The notes: generated from the sequence alone by a model not told the origin. Shown: positions 1-7,179, counted from the stretch's first letter. The stretch: DNA of 8,734 nt from Pseudomonadota bacterium (GCA_009843005.1 VYEH01000358.1:1-8734); one strand, 5' to 3'. Numbers and translations are program-made.

Positions 1-1
1 G

Positions 2-541
2 CTGTGCCTTGCCGGCGCCGTTGCGGGCGTCCTGTTCTCGATCACCACACTGTTCATGGAGTATGACGACTTCGGATTGAACGACGAAACGGTCCCCGAC
101 ACGGTAATGGCGTTCGCGGTCCCGGAATCGGCCCTGGCGTCCTATGACGACTTTCGCGCCTACGCGCGCGATCAGGTCGGCGCTCGCCGCTCGGGCGGGC
201 CACCCCGAAACTTCACGCCGACAGACGATCCCCTCAATTACCAGGTCCGTTTCAACTCCCCGGGCGATGCGATCGACGTTCGATTCCAGGCCGGCGATGC
301 AGTGGCCCAGGCCACGCGCACCAATCGCTCGTTCATTGACACCCTCAACCGGCTCCATCGTGCGGAGGGCGGCCCCATAGGCTGGCGGATTCTGAGCGAT
401 GCCTACACTGGCGCGCTGGTCGTGCTGGCCATAACCGGCGTCCTGATGTGGTCGCGCCTGCACGGGCACCGTTTGATGGGCGTCGGGCTCTTTACGGGCA
501 TGTTCGTCTTCGCCCTGTACTTCATGACACTGACGCCATGA
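2..541 (+). CDS. PepSY-associated TM protein, 5' partial
   Basis: The frame is open to the left edge, so the N-terminus is missing; the visible part is 179 residues ending in TGA. It begins with a hydrophobic segment (LCLAGAVAGVLFSITTLF), the likely first membrane helix. A soluble, probably periplasmic stretch of roughly 110 residues follows, then a C-terminal block with NRLHRAEGG, a helix ending in TGVLMWSRLHG and a last short helix. The NRLH...SGV/TGV-LMWSRL block is typical of PepSY-associated membrane proteins, which are inner-membrane proteins often found beside TonB receptors and linked to iron-siderophore or other reductive steps. The next gene has the same C-terminal block, so the two are paralogues, but this copy lacks the long low-complexity insert. 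Its stop overlaps the next start by ATGA, so the two are probably translationally coupled. Family call good; exact role unknown. Confidence 0.8.
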   Translation: MCLAGAVAGVLFSITTLFMEYDDFGLNDETVPDTVMAFAVPESALASYDDFRAYARDQVGARRSGGPPRNFTPTDDPLNYQVRFNSPGDAIDVRFQAGDAVAQATRTNRSFIDTLNRLHRAEGGPIGWRILSDAYTGALVVLAITGVLMWSRLHGHRLMGVGLFTGMFVFALYFMTLTP

Positions 542-1407
542 TGAGATCGGGAAAAAAGAGGTTCGGACTGGCATCGCACCCCTTGATGCCCGCACCCATC
601 GCCACCCCGATCGGCGTGCGCTGGGTGAAGAGGACCCACGCCTGGACGGGAATCTCGACCGCGATACTCGCGCTGATATTCGCGTGGTCAGGTTTCATGC
701 TCAACCACCGCACCCATTTCACGCTGGGCGCGCCGGCACAGACCACCGAGTTCACTATTCCGGCGCCAGCCGCAGGCTTTGCTTCCCCGCAGGACCTGGC
801 CGACTTTCTCGTCGCGGAATTCGGGCTGCGCACAAGTCCCACGCTCGAAAATCGCGATGCGACCGCTCCATCCACCGGCATGGGTATGGGCAGGGGCCAA
901 CAGGCGGCAGGCGGGTCACCCGCGATGGGCGGCGCCTCATCCACGGCGGCCGAGTCCTCGACTGCACTGGAGTCGACGTCTGCTGCGGGCGGCGCCTCAA
1001 CCGCTATGGACCCGTCATCCGCTACAGCCGGCGCATCACCAGCCGCCATGGGAGGCGGACGCCGCGGCGGCGGCGGTGGCGTGGCCGCCAGGGGCCCGAG
1101 TCTTGCTGCGAGTTGGCAAGCGCCGGGAGGCGATTTCAGCGGCGAGTGGGTGGTGGGCTCGAGCGAGATCGCCATCACCCAGTCCGACCGCGGGTTTAAC
1201 CGCATCGTCAATCGGCTGCACGCCGGCCGCGGCATGGAGGGTGGTAGCTGGCACTTCATCATCAGCGCCTATGCCGTGATGCTGCTGTTTCTCAGTCTGT
1301 CCGGCGTGATGCTGTGGAGTCGCCTCAGCGGCACGGCGAGGATGGGAGGCGGCCTGCTGGGTGCATCCTTGCTGTTGATCGGTGCGTGGATTGCCATAGG
1401 CCCCTGA
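538..1407 (+). CDS. PepSY-associated TM protein with Ala/Ser/Gly/Met-rich insert
   Basis: 289 residues if the ATG overlapping the upstream stop (ATGA) is used; a second ATG follows at once. There is no clear Shine-Dalgarno, which fits translational coupling. A basic N-terminus is followed by KRTHAWTG (31-38), membrane helix 1 (about 37-55) and LNHR (55-58), a His-containing pattern usual in PepSY-associated helices. Residues about 62-107 look like a folded periplasmic part. Residues about 108-187 are low complexity, with GGAS at 131 and again at 151, five Met, and a Gly run near 172-181. The C-terminal block NRLHAGRG (225-232), then a helix ending SGVMLWSRL (255-263) and a final helix matches the upstream paralogue. 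Probably an inner-membrane partner in a redox or uptake step; the substrate is not visible. The promoter lies outside the window. Confidence 0.83.
   Translation: MMRSGKKRFGLASHPLMPAPIATPIGVRWVKRTHAWTGISTAILALIFAWSGFMLNHRTHFTLGAPAQTTEFTIPAPAAGFASPQDLADFLVAEFGLRTSPTLENRDATAPSTGMGMGRGQQAAGGSPAMGGASSTAAESSTALESTSAAGGASTAMDPSSATAGASPAAMGGGRRGGGGGVAARGPSLAASWQAPGGDFSGEWVVGSSEIAITQSDRGFNRIVNRLHAGRGMEGGSWHFIISAYAVMLLFLSLSGVMLWSRLSGTARMGGGLLGASLLLIGAWIAIGP
859..1098 (+). repeat. Low-complexity insert with degenerate 20-residue repeat
   Basis: This in-frame segment encodes the Ala/Ser/Gly/Met-rich insert of the second PepSY protein. The 13-mer GGGCGGCGCCTCA occurs at 927-939 and again at 987-999, exactly 60 bases (20 codons) apart. 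The two 20-residue units share GGAS at the start, SS in the middle and AA at the end, which suggests an old, eroded tandem duplication. The insert is absent from the neighbouring paralogue. Confidence 0.6.
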
Positions 1408-1479
1408 CCGTAGGGACAGTGGTCCGGCATTCGTCGAGCGCCGCTATACCCATTAGCCCTCTCAGGATGCGTCCTCACC

Positions 1480-2907
1480 CTAACGCGCGCTCCGCAATCT
1501 CCGCGCCCAACCGGTCCCTGCAACCACCAACATGGCGATGAATGCCAGCCCGGCCTGCACCGCAAAGGACGACTCCACCACGTTCAGGTAGCCGAACAGC
1601 ATGTCGTGAACGAAGTCGCTGCCGGGCTCGGAGATCGGCCCGGGTCCCATATGAATCGAGAGCTGGATCATGACCACGGTCATGCTCGCCAACATGCCGA
1701 GCGAGCGCGCCTTCGCGGACAGCGCCGAGGCAATGCTGACCTGATCGCCCTCCACGCTGTGCATGATCCGGCTCACGTTCGGCGCCGAGAACATGCCAAG
1801 CCCCACGCCCTGTGCGACCAGGACCAGGATCAGGTATTCCACCGGCGTTCCCGCCGAAATTTGCGTCGCCAGCAACAGGCTCATCATGACCAGTAACGCA
1901 CCGAATCCCGCTACGCTTTTCGCCCGGTAGCGATCCGCCAGGTACCCCGACAGCGGCGCCATCAGCGCCATGCAGAGCGGCGAGACGACCAGCAGCAGAC
2001 CGGCTTCCTGCGCGGTGTACCCACTCACAAGCTGCAGGAAAATGCTGAGCAGGAACGTCATTGCGAATCCCGCGGCATAGACGAGGAACTGGGAGGTCAA
2101 CCCGCGGGAATAGTCCCGGTTGGCGCGGACCGCGCTCAGCCTCATCATCGGCTCCTCGCTGCGTTCCTCCAGGGCGAAGAATGCAACACACGCGACCAGT
2201 CCCGCGCCCAGGAGCAGATAACCCAACGCTTGTTCCCCGAGAATCGAGCTGCCCGAGACCAGCAGTAGTACGGCGAGGATGACCAGAATGGTGGATGGCC
2301 AGTTGAGCTCTGGTTTGGAGAACCGCCATCGCCCCTTGTATGCCCACTCTACAACCAGGAAGGCCGCAAACAACGGGATGGAGGAGATGAAAAACACCCA
2401 CCGCCATCCAAGCTGGGTCGTGATGAACCCGGCGACCAACGGTCCCGCAGCCAGCCCGCAGTAGACGGCGCCCATGCAGACCCCGACCGCCCTGCCCCGC
2501 ACGCCCGCGGGCGTTGCCTCGAACAGGATGGCCATCACCGTCGCCCCCATGAACGCAGAAGCGATCCCCTGTATGACCCGGACGGCGACAATGGAACCGG
2601 TCGAAGGCAACCAGCCGATGGCCAGGGTCGCGCACGCGTACACCAGCAAACCGACGCTGAAGAGCGTGCGCTTGTCCGCACGCTGGGCCACGCAACCCAG
2701 CGACAACAGAAACGCGGCTCCCGCCGCAAGGTAGACCGTTTCGATGAGCCCGAGGCCGACGCCGCTCGTACCCAGTTCCAGACCGAGCGACGGCAGTGTC
2801 ACGCCGACACCGGAGTACATGAACGGCAGCGCGAACTGGGTCAGCGCAAGGACATAAACCAGGGGAGGCAGCGCGATACTGTGCTTGTCCGATGACAGTG
2901 CGGCCAT
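1480..2907 (-). CDS. MFS transporter, DHA2 (EmrB/QacA-like) drug:H+ antiporter type
   Basis: 475 residues, about the size of 14-helix DHA2 exporters, and rich in hydrophobic helices throughout. Motif A-like loop GCVAQRADKR is at 71-80, with a second version (GYLADRYRAKS) around residue 335. Motif B RVIQG is at 110-114. The antiporter motif C region (146-160, with GP at 155-156) is followed by WRW at 168-170. These together mark a proton-driven exporter of small, often amphipathic compounds in the inner membrane; the substrate cannot be read from sequence. The frame is open to 3012, but the ATG at 2905-2907 has a strong upstream GGGGGA and avoids overlap with the upstream gene, so I chose it. 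It lies 61 bases downstream of the DUF6152 gene on the same strand and is the last gene of that unit. It converges with the PepSY pair. Confidence 0.9.
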   Translation of the reverse strand: MAALSSDKHSIALPPLVYVLALTQFALPFMYSGVGVTLPSLGLELGTSGVGLGLIETVYLAAGAAFLLSLGCVAQRADKRTLFSVGLLVYACATLAIGWLPSTGSIVAVRVIQGIASAFMGATVMAILFEATPAGVRGRAVGVCMGAVYCGLAAGPLVAGFITTQLGWRWVFFISSIPLFAAFLVVEWAYKGRWRFSKPELNWPSTILVILAVLLLVSGSSILGEQALGYLLLGAGLVACVAFFALEERSEEPMMRLSAVRANRDYSRGLTSQFLVYAAGFAMTFLLSIFLQLVSGYTAQEAGLLLVVSPLCMALMAPLSGYLADRYRAKSVAGFGALLVMMSLLLATQISAGTPVEYLILVLVAQGVGLGMFSAPNVSRIMHSVEGDQVSIASALSAKARSLGMLASMTVVMIQLSIHMGPGPISEPGSDFVHDMLFGYLNVVESSFAVQAGLAFIAMLVVAGTGWARRLRSAR

Positions 2908-2968
2908 CGTGCTTCCCCCTTTTTCCAAAGCCCCGGGTACTCCGGTCTCATTTATGCGCTGGGACGCG

Positions 2969-4087
2969 CTACGGCAGACTGAACCGTGTGGCAACCTCCG
3001 GATCGCAGTCATAGCGGTAAAACTCGAAGTCCGGCGTGTAGTCCCAGTTCAGTGTGCCGCTGAAGCTTTCGGCGAGGTATTCGGGATCTTCAATAAACAC
3101 TTCGAGCGTCAGGCTCCGGCCGTCGTCGTTCAATGTGTAGCGTTCGACGACATGCTTGTCGATCCCGGACGCCAGACCGATGCCATAGGGCGAGCGATGC
3201 GGAGCGAATAGCCGCGTGTCGACCACCAGGGTATCGCCCTCCCAGTGTCCGATCGAGTGACCGAGACGCGTGCGTTCGCGGTCTGCCGGATGATCGCGCC
3301 CGTCGGTGTAGACGATGCGCTCTGCGTCGAACCACTCGTCACGAATGATGACGCGGTCATTGAAAATTTCGATCTGGTTTAGATAGTGCGGTGATGTCAG
3401 CCCGGCGACCAGCCCGTAGCCGTAGCAGACGGCGTTCGGATTTTCCCGATCATGATCATACGTATCCATCGATGCCTGGCCTGCCTCGGTCACCGGAACG
3501 GTCATGAACTCGGCAAACAACCCGCTCAGTACTTCGATCGGGGCATCGGGCTCGAGACGCGACTTCCAGATGCCGCCGATGTCGGCCGTGGTCTCCGTCG
3601 CCGTGGACGGGAGAATGCCCTGCCTGAGTACCGTGCCGTCCGCCGTCGTCAGGGACTCCAGCAGCGCGTAGCGTCGACCGCTGCCCTGCTCCGGATGCAT
3701 CCTGAGCTGGATGACATCGCCGGGTTTGAGCGAATCCGCCGACCAACCGCTGTGTGCAAGGATCGGGGTGCTGCCGGATTCGATTTCCCATTCGACACGT
3801 TCTCCGTCCTCGCCATCGGTAGCGATTCGGAAATAGACATGCGGATTGCGCCAGTCAAAGTCCACTACAGTGGCTTCGAAGGCAACTATCACGTTGCGGT
3901 CGATGCGAATGTAGCTGTGGTGAGCAAGTCCGGCTGAGCCAATGGTGAGAAAAGACGCCAACAAGCCAACCGAAATCAGGCAGTTGACGCTGGCCTGTTT
4001 TGGGTAGAGCAGCGCTTTGAGCCGGCACATCCCCTGGAGGATCTTGCGTACCGTCGGCTTGACGGCCCGATCTGCGGAAGCGTTCAT
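2969..4087 (-). CDS. Secreted DUF6152-type protein, long two-part form (copy A)
   Basis: 372 residues. A long N-terminal region with a hydrophobic core (about 36-50) ends in GLA before HHS (56-58), so a Sec signal is likely and mature His-His-Ser is expected. Residues 56-160 carry the DUF6152 features: HHS, WRNPH (79-83), WEIESGS and LKPGDVI. The second half, about 200 residues, has GHSIGHWEGDTLVVDT (276-291), an ERY/DDGRSLTLEV strand pair and a closing DC (360-361); the same block occurs in copy C. The start is supported by AAGGAA about 9 bases upstream and by the ATGA overlap with the regulator stop. Probably periplasmic. Biochemical function is unknown for the family. It is transcribed between the GntR regulator and the MFS exporter, so likely made with them. 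Confidence 0.82.
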   Translation of the reverse strand: MNASADRAVKPTVRKILQGMCRLKALLYPKQASVNCLISVGLLASFLTIGSAGLAHHSYIRIDRNVIVAFEATVVDFDWRNPHVYFRIATDGEDGERVEWEIESGSTPILAHSGWSADSLKPGDVIQLRMHPEQGSGRRYALLESLTTADGTVLRQGILPSTATETTADIGGIWKSRLEPDAPIEVLSGLFAEFMTVPVTEAGQASMDTYDHDRENPNAVCYGYGLVAGLTSPHYLNQIEIFNDRVIIRDEWFDAERIVYTDGRDHPADRERTRLGHSIGHWEGDTLVVDTRLFAPHRSPYGIGLASGIDKHVVERYTLNDDGRSLTLEVFIEDPEYLAESFSGTLNWDYTPDFEFYRYDCDPEVATRFSLP

Positions 4088-4857
4088 CGATCGAAATTCC
4101 TTAGTTCAACGAGTTTTGAGTCTTGTGGGTGGCTCCTGGCAAAGCCGGGTGGCCTGTATCGTCCGGCCAGTTCGAACCGATTTCCGGGGTGAAACAGGCG
4201 GGCGAAGCTGACCGGCCTGGCGTTCACCCAGGTTCTCCGGGTAACCACCAGGCACGGTTCATTCGCCTTCATCGTCAGGAGCCGGCTGATGCGGGAACCG
4301 GGCACCTTCGCCCGAACCACATGCTCGGCTTCCTGCAGCGGGGAGATCATGCTCAGGTAAGCGCTTGGCGTAACGCTCTGAAAATCCTGTGCAAGAAAAT
4401 CCTTTGCAAACTCTATAGTTACATATCTATCTTCAACTTGAATCGGAACGTCGTTCTCAAAATGAACCAGAAAGACGTGGTTGACTCTCGAGCGGGCAGA
4501 AACATGGAGCAGGTCCGCAACGTCCGGCGCTACCCGACGTGCCTCCAGATCAATGACTGCCGCTCGATGTTCGTGCCCCCGCATGTGAATCTCGTCGGCG
4601 ATGTTGCGCACTTCAAGCAGGTCCGACGCGGCCTTCAGATCCGCCACAAATGTGCCGACACCGGCCACGCGCTCCACGTAACCCTCATCGGTCAGTTCTC
4701 GCAAAGCCCGGTTTGCCGTCATTCGTGACACGCCGGTGGAGCCGACGAGTTCGTGTTCGGATGGAACGCGGTCCAGCGGCCGCAGGTCTCCACTCGATAT
4801 CCGGGAGATGATCTGCTCCTTGAGTTGCTGATAGCGTGGTTTGGTGCTCGATGTCAT
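4084..4857 (-). CDS. GntR-family regulator, HutC subfamily (wHTH + UTRA)
   Basis: 257 residues from the ATG at 4855-4857. The N-terminal winged helix-turn-helix shows PRYQQLK (7-13), VPSEHEL (31-37), SRMTANRALREL (44-55) and the wing GVGTFV (66-71). The UTRA effector domain has EVRNIADEI, VHFENDVPIQVEDRYV, a TPSAYL segment and RRTWVNARPVSFARLFHPG, all close to the pattern of the histidine-utilisation repressor HutC. A GTG at 4893 would add 12 residues but has no ribosome site; the chosen ATG has only AAAGGA 15 bases away, so the start is moderately sure. The gene is first in a unit with a DUF6152 gene and an MFS exporter. A HutC-type operator lies 58 bases upstream, suggesting autoregulation. 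No hut catabolic gene is in view, so I do not give the hutC symbol; the effector may be urocanate or something else. Confidence 0.9.
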   Translation of the reverse strand: MTSSTKPRYQQLKEQIISRISSGDLRPLDRVPSEHELVGSTGVSRMTANRALRELTDEGYVERVAGVGTFVADLKAASDLLEVRNIADEIHMRGHEHRAAVIDLEARRVAPDVADLLHVSARSRVNHVFLVHFENDVPIQVEDRYVTIEFAKDFLAQDFQSVTPSAYLSMISPLQEAEHVVRAKVPGSRISRLLTMKANEPCLVVTRRTWVNARPVSFARLFHPGNRFELAGRYRPPGFARSHPQDSKLVELRNFDR

Positions 4858-4914
4858 ATCGTAATTGCCGCGTCCTTTCGCGATGGTCGCCACGGTCTGG
4901 CCGGCTGCAAGAGG

Positions 4915-4926
4915 TTGTCTATACAG
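4915..4926. promoter_or_regulatory. Candidate HutC-type operator upstream of the GntR gene
   Basis: TTGTCTATACAG contains GTCTATAC, an exact fit to the GTMTAKAC core published for HutC-subfamily GntR proteins, and matches the perfect palindrome at 7219-7230 at 10 of 12 positions. It lies between the regulator and the divergent secreted-protein gene at 5053, next to the best promoter candidate of the regulator. Binding is inferred, not shown. Confidence 0.6.
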
Positions 4927-4953
4927 GTTATTTCATGCCACCGTTCATTTCAA
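4925..4953 (-). promoter_or_regulatory. Possible promoter of the GntR-DUF6152-MFS unit
   Basis: On the minus strand TTGAAA (4953-4948) is followed after 17 bases by TAACCT (4930-4925). The -35 is good and the -10 is poor, so this is tentative. The candidate operator touches the -10 element and would cover the start site, a usual place for a repressor. Confidence 0.35.
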
Positions 4954-5052
4954 TTCGCGACCGGCGAACAGTCGCACCCAACAGCGCCCTGAAGGCACGC
5001 CACTTTGTCCCTGTGTTAACCTGCCGCAAAGAATAACTGACAGAGAACAGAC

Positions 5053-5589
5053 ATGCGCGTTGGCCCTGGAATTACCACCGTTGCCGTAGTTCTCGCGTCA
5101 TTGCCGGCCCTTGGGCAGCAATGGAGCGACTACATCAATCCCGAATACCGTTTCCGGGTGAATTTCCCGGCCGAACCCGCCGAACAGGATGCGGTTTACG
5201 TGAGCGCAGACGGCTCGAGTCATGCCGCGCGCGCGTTTTCCTCCGAACAGGACGCGGGCCGCTATCAAGTGCTCGTCGTGCAGTTTCCATCCGATATCGC
5301 CGACATGGCGGGCGAGTTCGATCACGCGGCGGCGCCCTATCGCCAACTGGGCGAAGTCGTGTATGACCAGGCCGGCGAGTACGAGGACATCGATGCCTAC
5401 GAAATCAACGTGATCGGTCCCGACGGGCGCCAGATATACGTGTCATTTGCCTATCACGACCGGCGCCTGTTCATTGCGGAGGGCAGCGTCGGCGCCGACG
5501 CATTTCCCCCGATTCAATTCCAGCAATCGCTCTGGATTACCGATGCGGCGGGAGCCCCGATAAACGGGGGGCGACGCTTGGGGAACTGA
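5053..5589 (+). CDS. Small secreted protein of unknown function
   Basis: 178 residues. The N-terminus (about 1-21) is a Sec signal: hydrophobic TTVAVVLASLPAL followed by GQQ, so the mature protein probably starts near residue 21-23 and lies in the periplasm or outside. The mature part opens with a YINPEYRFRVNFPAEP pattern, seen in small beta-rich secreted proteins, and alternates short strands with acidic loops. There is one likely folded domain, no Cys, no clear catalytic motif and no lipobox. I do not recognise a named family with confidence. The ribosome site is weak (AGAGAA before the ATG). It is transcribed away from the GntR gene, with 195 bases between the two starts, and the HutC-type operator lies in that gap, so it may share control. 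It converges with the short DUF6152 gene. Confidence 0.7.
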   Translation: MRVGPGITTVAVVLASLPALGQQWSDYINPEYRFRVNFPAEPAEQDAVYVSADGSSHAARAFSSEQDAGRYQVLVVQFPSDIADMAGEFDHAAAPYRQLGEVVYDQAGEYEDIDAYEINVIGPDGRQIYVSFAYHDRRLFIAEGSVGADAFPPIQFQQSLWITDAAGAPINGGRRLGN

Positions 5590-5646
5590 GGGCGCGAACG
5601 CGCCTGGAGGAGAGGGACTACGGCCGGATACTCACTTTTCCGGCAG

Positions 5647-6012
5647 TCAGTCGTAGTGAAATTCCGATTGGTCCGCAAAGGTCACCGTTCGCAGAACGCC
5701 GCCTCGACCGACCTTCAGGGGCCTGCCCGTCACCGAGATGACGTCTCCGGGCTTTGGGCTGCCCTCCGGCCATCCTTGCTGTAGCAGCAGGAACGGAGCG
5801 CCTCCTTCAAATACCCAATTGCTGGTTTGTCCGTCCTCGTCTTCCACGACCATGTAGATGAAGATGTGCGGATTGGTCCATTGAAGCGCCTCCACCGTGC
5901 CGACGATGGTGACCTCGTCGGGTGCGTACATCGCATGGCTATGGTGCGCCCACGACGGCGTGGCAAGCATCAGTGTCGAAATGACCGCAAACAAAAATGA
6001 TCTAGCATCCAT
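5647..6012 (-). CDS. Secreted DUF6152-type protein, short single-domain form (copy B)
   Basis: 121 residues, about the size of the DUF6152 domain alone. The signal peptide is clean: a hydrophobic core LFAVISTLMLAT, then SWA before HHS (23-25). The domain has WTNPHIF (45-51), NWVFEGGAPFLLLQQGW, KPGDVISVTG and a closing RTVTFADQSEF. It lacks the roughly 200-residue second part found in copies A and C. Probably periplasmic; no function is established for the family. The gene follows copy C on the same strand after 109 bases and is likely co-transcribed with it. The ribosome site is weak (a GGA very close to the ATG). Confidence 0.82.
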   Translation of the reverse strand: MDARSFLFAVISTLMLATPSWAHHSHAMYAPDEVTIVGTVEALQWTNPHIFIYMVVEDEDGQTSNWVFEGGAPFLLLQQGWPEGSPKPGDVISVTGRPLKVGRGGVLRTVTFADQSEFHYD

Positions 6013-6121
6013 TTCCAGTTGGTATCAGACCCCTCCCGATATTGAAGTTACCACCACAAGCCAACATCGCTTTGCCAAAGTCCCACCGGATGAGTCGGCG
6101 TGGCGCGGTGTTTCCCACGAT

Positions 6122-7123
6122 CTATTGGGGATAGCAGTCAAGGTCATAGCTTCCTACAGTATCACCAAGTGCGAGCCAGTGTCCTGACAGAATTACAGGC
6201 TCGGTAAACGTTGCCGGGTCGATGATCTCGATCCGAAACGACAGGCGACTTTGATCGTCGCTGAGCGAGAATCGTTCCATGACCCTCACCGCATCGCTCA
6301 GCGGCGTCCCCCGGTTGTCGAGCCAGGGCCAGTTGATCCGCGTGGTCTCGACGACAAGATCATCGCCCTCCCAGCGGCCGATGGAATATCCCAAGTGGGA
6401 ATATGCCGCATCGTCGGGGACTTCGTCCCGGTCCATGTGGACCGTGCGAACAAGGTCGAACCACTCCGTGCGTATCCGGATGATCGGGCCTTCATCCGCG
6501 AATTCCAGCGGATTCTGAGTGAGCATCATGGTGGGCATGCCCGGAGCCTCGCAACGGACCGCGTAGTTATCGAGGTTGTCCCATGAAGCCCGGGCTGCGA
6601 TGGCCTGCCCGGTCAGCGGCAACTCGTTGGTCTGGGTGACCGCACGAGCGACATCCTCCTGGGCCACGGTCCAGACCCTGAATATACCGAGGTTCTGCGA
6701 CGCTGCGTCCTGAAGTCTCGGCGCATCGTCAAATGTCGAAAACAGGCCCGCCCAGAGCGTCAACTCGCGCCCGTCCGGCAACCGCATCCTGTCCACGATC
6801 ATCCGGTGATCGGTGATGTTCGACTGGCGGCCGACAACCCGAACGTGCGCGCCAACCGGTATCAGATCCCGGGTGACGCCGCCTCGCTGAAGATTGAAAA
6901 CCGAGTGCGCCTCCATCCGCCAAACGGCTTCCTCACCCGCATCGTCCACGACCCTCAAATGGAAGGTTACGTGGGGATTTCGCCAGTTGATTCCCACAAG
7001 TTCGCCTTCCAGGACGATCGGGGTCTGCTGGAAGGTATTCAGCGAGTGATGTGCCTGACCCTTTCCCACAAGAACGAGGGACAGCGCCAGCAAGGCGCCG
7101 GTCATGAACTCTCTGGGTTTCAT
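6122..7123 (-). CDS. Secreted DUF6152-type protein, long two-part form (copy C)
   Basis: 333 residues from the ATG at 7121-7123, chosen because it gives a normal signal peptide (MKPREF, then MTGALLALSLVLVG) ending GQA before HHS (25-27). The frame stays open to a GTG at 7162, but those extra residues are not signal-like. The DUF6152 part shows INWRNPHVTFHL (45-56), WRMEAHSVFNLQRGG and LIPVGAHVRVVG. The second part has GYSIGRWEGDDLVVET (245-260), an ERFSLSDD stretch, IDPATFTEP and a final DC (329-330) whose spacing from the WEGD block equals that in copy A. It is divergent from the TonB receptor and shares a 188-base intergenic region containing a HutC-type operator. Role unknown; a periplasmic partner of the receptor is a reasonable guess. 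Confidence 0.83.
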   Translation of the reverse strand: MKPREFMTGALLALSLVLVGKGQAHHSLNTFQQTPIVLEGELVGINWRNPHVTFHLRVVDDAGEEAVWRMEAHSVFNLQRGGVTRDLIPVGAHVRVVGRQSNITDHRMIVDRMRLPDGRELTLWAGLFSTFDDAPRLQDAASQNLGIFRVWTVAQEDVARAVTQTNELPLTGQAIAARASWDNLDNYAVRCEAPGMPTMMLTQNPLEFADEGPIIRIRTEWFDLVRTVHMDRDEVPDDAAYSHLGYSIGRWEGDDLVVETTRINWPWLDNRGTPLSDAVRVMERFSLSDDQSRLSFRIEIIDPATFTEPVILSGHWLALGDTVGSYDLDCYPQ

Positions 7124-7179
7124 GGGGCAGTCCACGGGCATTTCCTGTTGCGCAAACCCCACCGGAACAAGTTCAGACT

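Noticed and set aside
522..1262. Long minus-strand open frame opposite the second PepSY gene
   Set aside because: Its translation is a low-complexity Ala/Pro-rich mirror of the GC-rich insert; the plus-strand frame has recognisable PepSY helices.
1441..1452. CGCTATACCC as a third HutC-type operator
   Set aside because: Keeps only half of the palindrome and lies between gene ends rather than before a start.
1408..1479. Terminator between the convergent PepSY and MFS genes
   Set aside because: Only 4-bp stems (for example AGGA-TGCG-TCCT) and no T run; nothing convincing in this gap.
1475..2695. 406-codon open frame on the minus strand overlapping the MFS gene
   Set aside because: Same strand, other frame; Arg/Gly/His-rich without helices, while the chosen frame shows clear MFS motifs.
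2908..3012. 35-residue upstream extension of the MFS protein
   Set aside because: Polar, not conserved in type, overlaps the end of the DUF6152 gene, and the inner ATG has a strong ribosome site.
4123..4728. 201-codon plus-strand open frame opposite the GntR gene
   Set aside because: No domain or ribosome site; it is the antisense of a clear wHTH-UTRA protein.
5431..5442. GATATACG as an operator half-match
   Set aside because: Inside the coding region at 5053-5589 and off the core consensus, so probably chance.
5623..5644. Hairpin GCCGGA...TCCGGC between two convergent genes as a bidirectional terminator
   Set aside because: Only a 6-bp stem with a 10-base loop and no T run on either side; too weak to call.
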